Part shown: in pieces, positions 35,582-44,164 of the stretch
How the letters are laid out: each line of letters opens with the position of its first letter
How positions within the stretch are numbered: position 1 is the stretch's first letter
DNA from: Desulfuromonas sp. KJ2020
Lineage (GTDB): Bacteria > Desulfobacterota > Desulfuromonadia > Desulfuromonadales > SZUA-540
Length of the DNA: 64,000 nucleotides
Direction: 5' to 3'
Assembly: GCF_024197615.1 (NCBI RefSeq)
Contig: NZ_JAKUKE010000001.1
Location: forward strand, 1,282,773-1,346,772
Position numbers and translations under genes: made by a program
Notes under the pieces: generated by a model
The model's database searches: none
What the model was told of the DNA's origin: nothing
What the model saw: only the letters and a program-made list of their open reading frames with translations

Positions 35582-37207
35582 ATGAAAAGACGCGATTTCA
35601 TCAAGTTCAGCACTACAGGGTTGGCCGCGGTGGCGGTGGGGAGTATGGCAGGATGGCCGCGTTTCTGGAATGCGGGTCAGGCTTTCGCCGCAACAATACC
35701 GGGCCTTGATTTTATCAACCTGGAAATGGCCGAGGTCGGTGCGGAAATGGTCGACGAGAGGGTGGTCTCCATGTGGAGTTTCCGCCTTACCTCGGGTGAC
35801 CGCGACGACGATCTGGCCCATATCGCCGAGAATCCGTACGATTCGCCCTATCTGCCGAGAATTCCCGGCCTGACGCTGGTTGCCCTTGCGGGAGATCGTA
35901 TTCGTCTCAGGGTTTCCAACGACATTAATCGTGGCGGTGACACCAAAGGTTTTTCCATCCCCGGGGTAGATCTTCGCGTCGGGGGAGAAACCGTGCAGGA
36001 AGTCATGGTTGAGCGGGACGAATCGGTGGAGATCGAATTTACCGCCCCGGCACCCGGGACTTATGTCTATCTTGACCCGACCAACGCCCCAGTTAATCGT
36101 ATGATGGGACTGCACGGCGTTCTGGTTGTGTTGCCGCAGCTTGTGGGAAGTAACGGTACGCCATACGACAATCCGACCCAGAGCGTGCAAAGGCTTTTCG
36201 ATGATCTGGGCAGAACCGTTCACTTTCCAGGGCACCCCTGGGATCAGGAACGCAACGCGGTCTGGGTGACCAATACGGTAGACCCGGACAAATGCGAATG
36301 GGTAGCCGGCAATTCGAGCCGCGTGTCTCCGGAAGCTTTTCTCGCCGGGATTCTGCCCCAGTATTTCACCCTCAACGGCAAGAGCGGGTTCTTTGCCGCT
36401 CAGCACGGGAAGAATCTTTTTCCCGACCTTGCTCCAGGTAGTTTGCGGGATGAGCGTCACGACATCGAACACCTCAACAAGCTTGCGCTCAACCGCGGCA
36501 CTTTCGACACCCAGAGCAACGTCGCCATTCATGGCAACGTAGGCCAACCCTGCGTGATCCGCTGTATCAATGCTGGACTCATGTGGCATTCCCTGCACAT
36601 TCATGGCAACCATCTCTATCCCTTGAGCCATGCCAACTATCTCAGCGGAAGCAGACAGATACATAGCAATCTGACCATGCTGGACTCCTGGTCACTCGAG
36701 CCCGGCGACATCAAGGATATGCTGCTGCCCTTTATACCGCCGCCCGACATCCCTGCCGCTGCCTGGCCGCCGCAGCAGGAGTTCTTTCCCCTGCTCTATC
36801 CGATGCACGATCACAACGAGATCTCCAACACGGCCGCCGGCGGCAACTACCCGCATGGTCTCACTACGCACTGGCAGATTTCCGGGCCGGTTGACCCGAT
36901 GAATGTGGTGATATTCGTCGACCGCATGGATTTGCGGGTCAGAAGCGGACGTTTCGAAATTGCCGGTCGGCTCTCCAGTCACCCCGAGGCCGGGGCTACC
37001 GTGGGTATTCATGTTGGTGGGCCGGATGGGGAAATGCTTGCCGGGGGGGTGCCGATCGACAGCCAGGGACGCTGGCAATATCGCGGCAGGGCACTCCCCG
37101 TTTTAGCTAAAGGGGGGTTCGTTACCGTTGTCTATCATCGTGCGGATGATGATTCGGACCGTAGTCATAATTTTTCGTCGCGTACCGTGCCGCTTCGCCC
37201 ACGCTGA
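35582..37207 (+). CDS. Tat-exported multicopper-oxidase-like protein lacking the type 1 copper Cys (subunit A)
   Basis: This 541-residue protein has a twin-arginine signal (MKRRDFIKFSTTGLAAVAVG). Cupredoxin domains follow. The N-terminal one keeps the fold (GTYVYLDPTNAPVNRMMGLH) but has lost its copper His residues. The next has HSLHIHG (His336, 339, 341) and MHDHNEIS (His409, Asp410, His411) with His425: the trinuclear-site HxH pair, but with Asp where the type 1 Cys should be. The last 90 residues (GRFEIAGRLSSHPEAG ... SQGRWQYRG) are a tail module shared with the 29838 and 39881 proteins. ATG 35582 is chosen because it begins the Tat motif. It lies 35 bases before subunit B. Confidence 0.85.
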   Translation: MKRRDFIKFSTTGLAAVAVGSMAGWPRFWNAGQAFAATIPGLDFINLEMAEVGAEMVDERVVSMWSFRLTSGDRDDDLAHIAENPYDSPYLPRIPGLTLVALAGDRIRLRVSNDINRGGDTKGFSIPGVDLRVGGETVQEVMVERDESVEIEFTAPAPGTYVYLDPTNAPVNRMMGLHGVLVVLPQLVGSNGTPYDNPTQSVQRLFDDLGRTVHFPGHPWDQERNAVWVTNTVDPDKCEWVAGNSSRVSPEAFLAGILPQYFTLNGKSGFFAAQHGKNLFPDLAPGSLRDERHDIEHLNKLALNRGTFDTQSNVAIHGNVGQPCVIRCINAGLMWHSLHIHGNHLYPLSHANYLSGSRQIHSNLTMLDSWSLEPGDIKDMLLPFIPPPDIPAAAWPPQQEFFPLLYPMHDHNEISNTAAGGNYPHGLTTHWQISGPVDPMNVVIFVDRMDLRVRSGRFEIAGRLSSHPEAGATVGIHVGGPDGEMLAGGVPIDSQGRWQYRGRALPVLAKGGFVTVVYHRADDDSDRSHNFSSRTVPLRPR

Positions 37208-37242
37208 CCGAAAACCTTTCATGACCTCCAAGGAGATGATTT

Positions 37243-38538
37243 ATGTCGAATTCCATTGATCTTATAGGACGTGATCTCGGCACACCTTTCGATCCCGCGG
37301 ATCCTATCGAACAGCAGGATTGGGAGGAATGGACGATACCACCCAGTTCCGGTGAAATGGGTGCCGACCTGCTGGCGCAGACTCCTAACAGCCGGGCGGT
37401 TCGACTGCTCGACCCCTCTCTGGTGGCCGGCGGACTTCCCCTGGTGCCTGGTGGTGAAGGCGAATTTGATGTCCTGCTGCCAACACCAGACCGGGTTGAA
37501 CCGGACCGTTTTTTCGACACCAGGGGCCTTCACCATGATCTGGACGTTCCGTTAAACGTCCCTGGCTTGGGTCTGGTGAACATCTGGAGTTTTCGGACGA
37601 CTCTTCCTGACGACACGCAAGTGGCCCCCTGGCCCGCGCGAACCATCCGCTGTCGCGAGGGGGAAGTCGTCCATAGCCGCATGGCCAATCGTAATGGGCC
37701 TCATACCATTCACCACCATGGCATAGAACCAACGCCGATGAATGACGGGGTCGGTCATCTGACCATGGATATCAACGATGGCGCCCTTTATGACTATCAG
37801 TGGCGGGCAGGTGAGGCGGGAACCTACTTCTACCACTGCCATGTCAACACCGTCCTGCATTTCGAGATGGGCATGTACGGCATGCTGATCATCGACCCGG
37901 ACGTTCCGGGGGCTCCCTTTGTCGATGGCGGGCCGGGGGCCGTCATGGTGGGCAATAATCCGGTCGGCTATGACGCGGAGGCCATATGGGCGGCGGACGA
38001 CATCGATGTGCGCTGGCACAGCACGGTCAACCATCCTAACTACAGCCCGGAGTCCGGCATCGTCAGTGGAGGGTTCGTGTCCATCACCGATCCGGAAAAT
38101 CCCCGGCTGCATGATTTTAATCCGACGGTGTTCGTGGTCTCCGGAGTTCCCGCACCCGTCGCCCCGGGCGGCGACGGCACCCTGCTCACGGGCGCCGGTG
38201 CCACCACTACTTTTGGGCAAAAACTTCTGGTGCGGGCACTAAACGCCAGCTACTGCACCACCCGCTGGCGTTTCCCCGGCACTCTGCAGGGAACAGTCGT
38301 CGGGATCGACGGGCGCACCCTCGGAAGAAGCCCGTTCGGCAGCTATTCGGCCCCTTATTCTCTGAGCAGCGTCAATCATCAGTTCCAGCTCACCACCGCC
38401 CAGCGCTGGGATATCCTGATCGATACCGGCACGGCGGCGAGCCTGGGACAGCATGTGGTGGAAGTCGATTATCACCACTGGTACACCGACGCGCGCCTGT
38501 TCACGGTTCGATTGCCGATCCAGGTCAATCCGGCCTGA
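37243..38538 (+). CDS. Multicopper-oxidase-like protein with type 1 copper site, no signal peptide (subunit B)
   Basis: This 431-residue protein has cupredoxin domains with HTIHHHG (His154, 157, 158, 159) and YHCHVNTVLHFEMGM (His198, Cys199, His200, His206, Met211). It therefore has a complete type 1 copper site plus two HxH motifs. The type 1 His is two residues further from the Cys than in laccases. The N-terminus (MSNSIDLIGRDLGTPFDPAD) has no Sec or Tat signal, so export probably depends on travelling with a partner. It lacks the other two HxH motifs needed for a trinuclear cluster; subunit A has them. GGAG precedes the ATG. Confidence 0.85.
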   Translation: MSNSIDLIGRDLGTPFDPADPIEQQDWEEWTIPPSSGEMGADLLAQTPNSRAVRLLDPSLVAGGLPLVPGGEGEFDVLLPTPDRVEPDRFFDTRGLHHDLDVPLNVPGLGLVNIWSFRTTLPDDTQVAPWPARTIRCREGEVVHSRMANRNGPHTIHHHGIEPTPMNDGVGHLTMDINDGALYDYQWRAGEAGTYFYHCHVNTVLHFEMGMYGMLIIDPDVPGAPFVDGGPGAVMVGNNPVGYDAEAIWAADDIDVRWHSTVNHPNYSPESGIVSGGFVSITDPENPRLHDFNPTVFVVSGVPAPVAPGGDGTLLTGAGATTTFGQKLLVRALNASYCTTRWRFPGTLQGTVVGIDGRTLGRSPFGSYSAPYSLSSVNHQFQLTTAQRWDILIDTGTAASLGQHVVEVDYHHWYTDARLFTVRLPIQVNPA

Positions 38539-38625
38539 TCTGAAGAGGGTCGGTGGTCTTGCTGCTGAAGACAGATTAACCATGATTAGTGACGTTGCCG
38601 CGCGGCGGCGACACATGGAGGCCAT

Positions 38626-39744
38626 ATGAAAAGCCATCGAAAACATTTACTGAGCGGTCTGCTGTTAGCCGGAATACTTTCGCTCGCGGGCTGCGGCGGC
38701 AGTGGCGGCGGAGGAGGGCAAACGGATCCGAACGGACCGACTCCCGGCAGCGGAACAACCTTCACAACTGTGGACCTTCAGGGGGTTGGCGGCCAGTTCA
38801 GCGTTGCTGTGGCCATAAATGATGCTGGGTTGGCTGTCGGTTATGCCGATGGGACCAATGGCTTGAAAGGGGCCGAGTGGAATGTCGGGGACAGCGCTCC
38901 TGCCGCCACCCTCCTGCAGCCTTTGCCCGGCAACAATCATAGCGCCGCCTACGGGGTCAATGACTTTGGGATTCGCGTCGGCGAGTCGGAAGTTGGCGCC
39001 GACACAACTGACATGGCCGACGACAGAACCGTGGCCGTCTTCTGGTCATCGGGTTCGACCGAGGCGACCGCCTTGAGTACGGTCGGTCTCTTCCAGAGTG
39101 GCGCGAGTGCCGCCCTGTCGATCAGCGATGACGGCCTCATTGTCGGCGAAGCCGCTTACGACAGTATCGGCAATACCGTCGCGGTAATGTGGCCAAGCAC
39201 CTCCTCCGATCCGGTCATTCTCAGCCATCTGAGTGCCGATGCCGAAGCCTTCAGTTCCGCCAGCTTCATCGGTGAGGACGCTGTTGTAGTAGGGGAATCC
39301 CGAAACGACGAGGGGGAGGTCCAGGCCGTCGTATGGTCTCCTGGCCCCAATGGTGGCTACCTGGACCCGACAGCGCTTTCAGTTCTTTCCGCCTCACAAG
39401 TTGCCAGTGCCGCTTATGGCAGGGATGAGGCGGGCCGCATAGTTGGCGAAGTAGAACTGGCCTCCGGCGAGGTCCACGGAATCATCTGGAATACCGACGG
39501 CAGCATCGCTGCGGATTTAGGGTCCAATACCACGGCGCAGGCGATTAACAATGCCGATATTCTGGTGGGCCATGCCGAAGTGCTCTCCGGAAATGATCAG
39601 ACTGCCTTCTGGAACGCTGATTATCCCAGTATTGAGCCGAATCTGGGGGTTCCTTTCAGCCAGGCGTACGGCATCAATAACTACAATCAGATTGTTGGCC
39701 TCAGGGGGTGGACAGCCTTCGTCGCCCTGCCGGTTCAGCCGTGA
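38626..39744 (+). CDS. HAF-repeat lipoprotein, paralogue 2
   Basis: This 372-residue protein has lipobox SLAGC followed by a Gly-rich tether (GGSGGGGGQ). Seven HAF-type repeats follow, for example VAVAINDAGLAVGYA, AAYGVNDFGIRVGES and SQAYGINNYNQIVG, each ending in an aliphatic-Trp strand such as AVFW, AVMW or GIIW. It is a clear paralogue of the proteins at 34084 and 42154. GGAGG precedes the ATG. It probably sits on the outer membrane as a propeller; binding partner unknown. Confidence 0.8.
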   Translation: MKSHRKHLLSGLLLAGILSLAGCGGSGGGGGQTDPNGPTPGSGTTFTTVDLQGVGGQFSVAVAINDAGLAVGYADGTNGLKGAEWNVGDSAPAATLLQPLPGNNHSAAYGVNDFGIRVGESEVGADTTDMADDRTVAVFWSSGSTEATALSTVGLFQSGASAALSISDDGLIVGEAAYDSIGNTVAVMWPSTSSDPVILSHLSADAEAFSSASFIGEDAVVVGESRNDEGEVQAVVWSPGPNGGYLDPTALSVLSASQVASAAYGRDEAGRIVGEVELASGEVHGIIWNTDGSIAADLGSNTTAQAINNADILVGHAEVLSGNDQTAFWNADYPSIEPNLGVPFSQAYGINNYNQIVGLRGWTAFVALPVQP

Positions 39745-39880
39745 GTGGGATGAGGCTGGCGAAAACCAGTACGTAGCCCTGAAGGATACGGTTGAGCTTT
39801 TCATTTTCAACCAGAATATCCAGGGTAAAAGAATAGCGGTCAGTTCTTTAACGGTATGACCTGAGACAAGGAGATTTATT

Positions 39881-42139
39881 ATGAGGAAACGAGTTTTTTC
39901 AATACTGGCGGCAGGGATCTTTCTTGCCGGCCTGGTCCCGGCAGCCTGGGCTGCCCTCGCGGACTTGGGCATTCCCATTGCCCCCCACGGCTATCCCGCC
40001 TGGTACGAGGATGGAGCCGGCCTTAAATTGGAACTCTGTGTGCCGCCGCCGGCGGGCAACGCAACGCGCCCTGACCTCTGTATCGGTGACCCCTTGGAGC
40101 TGGATGGCGATGGAAATCCTATCAACCCCCTGGTGATAACCGGCGAGAGTTTCTGGTGGCTTGGTGAAACATCCATGGTCATGCCCGGTGGTGGAGATGC
40201 GGAGCTGACCCTGGCCATCGAAGGCACCTTTGGCGGAGCCGAAGCGCCCATCGACGGGCAGCAGATTTCCTTCGGGCGTACGCGTATCCGCATCGATACG
40301 CCTGTGGCCGGCACCTACACGGTAACCCAACCTTACCAGACCCAGGTGTTCGAGGTGGTCGATCCGGCGGAAGGCATCAACTACACCGCCGATATTGGCG
40401 CTGCTAATTTCCTGTTTCCCGCCGTTGGTTTCCGCGGGACCCTGAGCGCTCCTATCGGGCCGTTTCTGACCTGGCCGAACTACGAGACGAATGAGTCCCT
40501 GCAGGTGCTGGAGCTGGATCCCGACACCGGAGAGCCGACCGGGGTGATCCTTGAGCAGTATGTCGGCAATCCCAATGTGGCCAGTACGGTTGTCGGTGGC
40601 CCCAACGGCAATATCTTCCGCGTGCAAGGCCCCGGAGGCATCGATGTTCAGACGGACCAATTCTTTGTTATGGGTAAAGTATTCGACCCAACCAAAGCCC
40701 TGGTACCTTACGAATACGCCAACTTCCCCGAACAGAAATTGCTGGATCTCGGCCCCGTGAATCGCGTCACTCCTTTCGCCGATCCTTCCCTGGGGGAAGT
40801 CACCGGAGTTGATCATGACTACGCGGTGGGCTACCCCATCTGGTATCAGGAAAACCTGGGGACGGCGTTGGAGCCGGTTGCAGGGGTTCAGCTCACCCTC
40901 TGTACCCCTGGCGACGCCATGTGCATTTCTGATCCCATAGATCCTACCAACACCACTCAGACCACTCTGCGCACCGGCGGCGAGGGTTTCTGGTGGTCGG
41001 CGGATGCCCGCTTTGATGTGCCGGCAGGACGAGCCGCCCTGGTCTTGGGACTTGAGGCAACGTTCGGCGGCGCCGAAGCACTGATAGACGGCCAGCAGAT
41101 TGCTTTCGGTCGAGTACGCATCCGGGTCGATACGGCGGAAGCCGGAACATACCGGGTGACCCACCCTTATGGCCAGATCGTTTTTGAAGATGTGCCGGTC
41201 GATGACAGCGGCATCAACTACACCGCCGATATCGGTATCGCCGATCCCTCCGACCCGGATTTCGCTTTCGTCGGGGCCATGTACAGCGATATCGGCCCGA
41301 CGTTCCTCAAGTGGGACACCTTCGATCCGAATCCCGCCAATTCGGACCCCCTTCTGCGGACCCCCAGCGCGGCTGGTGAAGGGCTGTTCAATTATTATGT
41401 CGGAAATCCTGGTGTGGAACACACCGTCGTGGGCAGTCCCTTTGGCACGAACTATTTCCGTGTTGAAATTCTGGACGACAGCGACTGGCGTCTCATCGGT
41501 GAAACCGACCAGTTTGCCGTATCCGGGAAGATTTACGATCCGGCGACCTTTGAGTTCGCCATCGACCCTGCCGCACCGGTAGCGACCAATGATGCGGCGA
41601 CCCTTGATCTGGCTGTTGCCAGCGAGGTGACGGTCAATGTCCTGGGGAATGACGTTTTTGCGGATGGCGCGCCGGTCACGGTCGGCGTTCTCCCCGTCGG
41701 GGAGGCATTCGGTCCTGAAAACGGTACCGCCGTGGCCAACAATCCGGCCGGGACGGTGACCTACACGCCCAGTGCCGACTTTGCCCAAACCGGTGGGGTT
41801 GATACCTTTGCCTACAATATTGTCGATGGCTCAGGTCTGACATCGAATACCGCCATTGTGACGATCACTGTCATCCCGATCGAAATAATCACTATTGACC
41901 GGGCCCGCCTGAATAATCGCAATCTCCGCTTGGATCTGCGCGGCACCAGCAACTTCCCCGGCACCAGTCTCACGATCCATGCCGGTGCGGCGGATGGTCC
42001 AGTTGTCGGCAGCGTGGTTGTTGGCGACAACGGTCGCTGGAGCTTCCGTGGAACGGCGACAGCCAATCTTACCAGTGTGACCCTCGTTTCAAGCTCTAAC
42101 GGTGGGACCACGGTCACCCAGGCGCTGCAGGTGCGCTAA
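39881..42139 (+). CDS. Exported protein with two tandem copies of an unrecognised module plus a cadherin-like domain
   Basis: This 752-residue protein has signal peptide SILAAGIFLAGLVPAAWA. Module 1 (about 35-270) and module 2 (about 315-555) align closely: GYPAWYEDGAGLKLELC / GYPIWYQEN...LTLC, ESFWW / EGFWW, FGGAEAPIDGQQISFGR / FGGAEALIDGQQIAFGR, GINYTADIG in both, and a final FVMGKVFDP / AVSGKIYDP. A cadherin/VCBS-like domain (about 566-665, VTVNVLGNDVFADGAPVTVG, then VDTFAYNIVDGSG) and the shared tail module (RLNNRNLRLDLRG ... GRWSFRG) follow. Paired Cys in each module may form disulfides. Function unknown. AAGGAG precedes the ATG. Confidence 0.82.
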   Translation: MRKRVFSILAAGIFLAGLVPAAWAALADLGIPIAPHGYPAWYEDGAGLKLELCVPPPAGNATRPDLCIGDPLELDGDGNPINPLVITGESFWWLGETSMVMPGGGDAELTLAIEGTFGGAEAPIDGQQISFGRTRIRIDTPVAGTYTVTQPYQTQVFEVVDPAEGINYTADIGAANFLFPAVGFRGTLSAPIGPFLTWPNYETNESLQVLELDPDTGEPTGVILEQYVGNPNVASTVVGGPNGNIFRVQGPGGIDVQTDQFFVMGKVFDPTKALVPYEYANFPEQKLLDLGPVNRVTPFADPSLGEVTGVDHDYAVGYPIWYQENLGTALEPVAGVQLTLCTPGDAMCISDPIDPTNTTQTTLRTGGEGFWWSADARFDVPAGRAALVLGLEATFGGAEALIDGQQIAFGRVRIRVDTAEAGTYRVTHPYGQIVFEDVPVDDSGINYTADIGIADPSDPDFAFVGAMYSDIGPTFLKWDTFDPNPANSDPLLRTPSAAGEGLFNYYVGNPGVEHTVVGSPFGTNYFRVEILDDSDWRLIGETDQFAVSGKIYDPATFEFAIDPAAPVATNDAATLDLAVASEVTVNVLGNDVFADGAPVTVGVLPVGEAFGPENGTAVANNPAGTVTYTPSADFAQTGGVDTFAYNIVDGSGLTSNTAIVTITVIPIEIITIDRARLNNRNLRLDLRGTSNFPGTSLTIHAGAADGPVVGSVVVGDNGRWSFRGTATANLTSVTLVSSSNGGTTVTQALQVR

Positions 42140-42153
42140 TCAAGGAGGCAACT

Positions 42154-43257
42154 ATGAACGCATTTATAAAACAGTTGATCCCATTCTCTCTTGTCACCTT
42201 GTTGGTGGCAGGCTGTGGTGGCGGTGGAAGTTCCTCTCCTCCCGGCGCTCTTGAAGCCGGAGGAACCGGCGTCACTCTGGAACAGATTGACGACGGTACG
42301 GGAACGGCCGTGACAGTCAATTATTCGGCTGCTCTGGACGTCAACGGCCTTAACCAGGTCATCGGGTTCGCCGAAGTGACAGCGGGCAATCCCTTCGCCG
42401 CTTCGTTGTGGACCGTAGACACCAGCGGGGACGCCGTCGTCCAGCCTGTCGCTCTGGCTCCCCTTGTTGATGGTCAATTCGCCGCGGCCTTCGCCATCGA
42501 TGAAGACGGCCGTTCCGTTGGCCAGGCTGATGATGGCACCCGCCTGGTAGCCGTCCTCTGGGCAAACCCTGCCGCCCCGGTGACTTTGCCGCAGTTGGCC
42601 GCGACCGGCAACTATGCGGCTTACGCCATCAGCGCCGATGGTACTCTTGTTGTGGGTTCCGCCATGGACGCGACGGGCGCAACGCGCGCCGTTATCTGGC
42701 AAGCTGACGGTAATGGTGACTTTGTCGATTCCCCCGTGGTGCTGCCGGTAAACATTTTTGCCAGCAGCGGCGTTGTAAGCCATTTCAGTGCGGCAAATGG
42801 CGTCGCCCGGGTTGACGCTCTCGAAATCCTGGTTGTCGGTGAAGCCATTGCCGGCAATGGTGATATCCACGCGGCTCTCTGGCGGTCAACCGACGGTGGG
42901 GCCGGATTTGTTCCCGTGAACCTTGGGGTGGATTATGTCGCTAACGCCGTAAACAGTGCCCGTCAGGTGGCGGGTGAAGCCGATGCGACGCTCTCTCCCG
43001 TTACCTGGACAATCAGCGAGCTGGGTGTGGCTTCCGCACCTGTTGACCTGGCGGCGGCCGGAAGTGCCGTTGCGATCAATGAAAATGGTCGAGTTGCCGG
43101 CTGGAGCGAGGTTGCCGAACTGGCTACGGTTTGGGACGGATTGACCGCTAAAACACTCTTCAATACGGCGAGTCAGGCATACGGCCTGAACAATGACACC
43201 CAACCCCTGGTCGTGGGTCAGGAGGGGGGACAGGGTTTTATCAAACGCGCCAATTAG
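42154..43257 (+). CDS. HAF-repeat lipoprotein, paralogue 3
   Basis: This 367-residue protein has lipobox LLVAGC and a short Gly/Ser/Pro tether. Seven repeats are seen, the most diverged of the three paralogues: YSAALDVNGLNQVIGFA, AAFAIDEDGRSVGQAD, AAYAISADGTLVVGSA, up to SQAYGLNNDTQPLVVG. It starts 14 bases after the tandem-module gene with a strong AAGGAGG site and is closed by a terminator, so it is the last gene of the surface cluster. Confidence 0.8.
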   Translation: MNAFIKQLIPFSLVTLLVAGCGGGGSSSPPGALEAGGTGVTLEQIDDGTGTAVTVNYSAALDVNGLNQVIGFAEVTAGNPFAASLWTVDTSGDAVVQPVALAPLVDGQFAAAFAIDEDGRSVGQADDGTRLVAVLWANPAAPVTLPQLAATGNYAAYAISADGTLVVGSAMDATGATRAVIWQADGNGDFVDSPVVLPVNIFASSGVVSHFSAANGVARVDALEILVVGEAIAGNGDIHAALWRSTDGGAGFVPVNLGVDYVANAVNSARQVAGEADATLSPVTWTISELGVASAPVDLAAAGSAVAINENGRVAGWSEVAELATVWDGLTAKTLFNTASQAYGLNNDTQPLVVGQEGGQGFIKRAN

Positions 43258-43281
43258 ATCCCACGTCAAGTGGTGACATCC

Positions 43282-43321
43282 AAGCGGCTGTTCCAGATTC
43301 GGGACAGCCGCTTTTATTTTT
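43282..43321 (+). terminator. Rho-independent terminator closing the surface cluster
   Basis: AAGCGGCTGTTCC pairs with GGGACAGCCGCTT (one wobble) around a six-base loop and is followed by TTATTTTT. It lies 25 bases after the last HAF lipoprotein stop. Confidence 0.85.
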
Positions 43322-43425
43322 CCTCATGGATATTTTCCAGATTTGCTTGGAATGGCAACGAAGCACTGTACGTTAGTCTTTGAGGACCAACCGCTGACTA
43401 AGAAATACCCGCAGGAGAAGACGAG

Positions 43426-44010
43426 TCAGATATCCTCGCCCTGTTCCCAACGGGCCGGCACCACGTGGCAGCAGGCGCCTTTGCCCGCTCTTTCCCGGTA
43501 GAGGCGGGCAAAAAAACGCAAGGTGACCACCTTGTGGATCGCGGCCTGGGTGAAGCGATAGAGGAATTTTCGCCCCAGGGATGGCTTGCTGCTGCCGAGC
43601 AGCAGGGGGCAGAAGTCGGCAAGGCGCAGGGTCAGGCGCACCGTCTCCGCCAAGGGTTCGCAGGAAAAGGTCAGTTCGCCCCGGTCGCAGCTCTGCGGCT
43701 GCACCAGCAGGCCGCCGCTGATGGCCAGGGTCAGGCTCTGGGCCTTTCCATCCGATGCCGCCCTGGGGCCGTCGAAGGCCAGCAGCGAGAGGCGGGTGCC
43801 CAGCAGGCGGAAATGGACCTGGCCTTGCGCGCAGGTGGGGCGGATGAGGCCGAGGGTAAAACGGCGGATGTGCTGCAGGTAGCGTTCGAAAAGACTCGCG
43901 GCGCTCAGGCCGGCGGCCAGTTCGGCCGGCAGGTCCATCTGCTGCATGGAGAAGACGGAAGCGTCCTGCCGCAGGATCTGCTGACAGGCGATGCGGGAAT
44001 CATGATCCAT
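43426..44010 (-). CDS. Hypothetical protein, conserved-looking
   Basis: This 194-residue soluble protein has no signal peptide or membrane segment. A predicted alpha/beta pattern is visible, with a basic helix near the C-terminus (LYRFTQAAIHKVVTLRFFARLYRER) seen in parts, and several Cys (CQQIL, CAQG, CDRG, CEPL, CPLL, GACC). I recognise no family. GGAAG precedes the ATG. It is transcribed toward the surface cluster and divergently from the lipid kinase. Confidence 0.6.
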   Translation of the reverse strand: MDHDSRIACQQILRQDASVFSMQQMDLPAELAAGLSAASLFERYLQHIRRFTLGLIRPTCAQGQVHFRLLGTRLSLLAFDGPRAASDGKAQSLTLAISGGLLVQPQSCDRGELTFSCEPLAETVRLTLRLADFCPLLLGSSKPSLGRKFLYRFTQAAIHKVVTLRFFARLYRERAGKGACCHVVPARWEQGEDI

Positions 44011-44126
44011 AATTTCTTCCGAGAAAAGAATTCGCTAACGGAGGCAGCATAGCACTCCGAGGGCATCCTGTCAGCCCGCAGGGCGTCGACGGGATTTTTT
44101 TCCCTGGTCATTCTGCAATCCCCCTT

Positions 44127-44154
44127 TTGCCAATGTTCCGGCTTCTGCTATGAT
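44127..44154 (+). promoter_or_regulatory. Sigma-70-type promoter for the lipid kinase gene
   Basis: TTGCCA (44127-44132) and TATGAT (44149-44154) are spaced 16 bases apart. The expected transcription start would be only a few bases before the ATG at 44165, so the mRNA may be leaderless; no ribosome-binding site is visible. Confidence 0.6.
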
Positions 44155-44164
44155 GCGCCCTGCT

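Noticed and set aside
39899-41788. 629-codon minus-strand frame opposite the tandem-module gene
   Set aside because: The plus-strand protein has a signal peptide, ribosome-binding site and internal repeats; the minus frame only mirrors the repeats.
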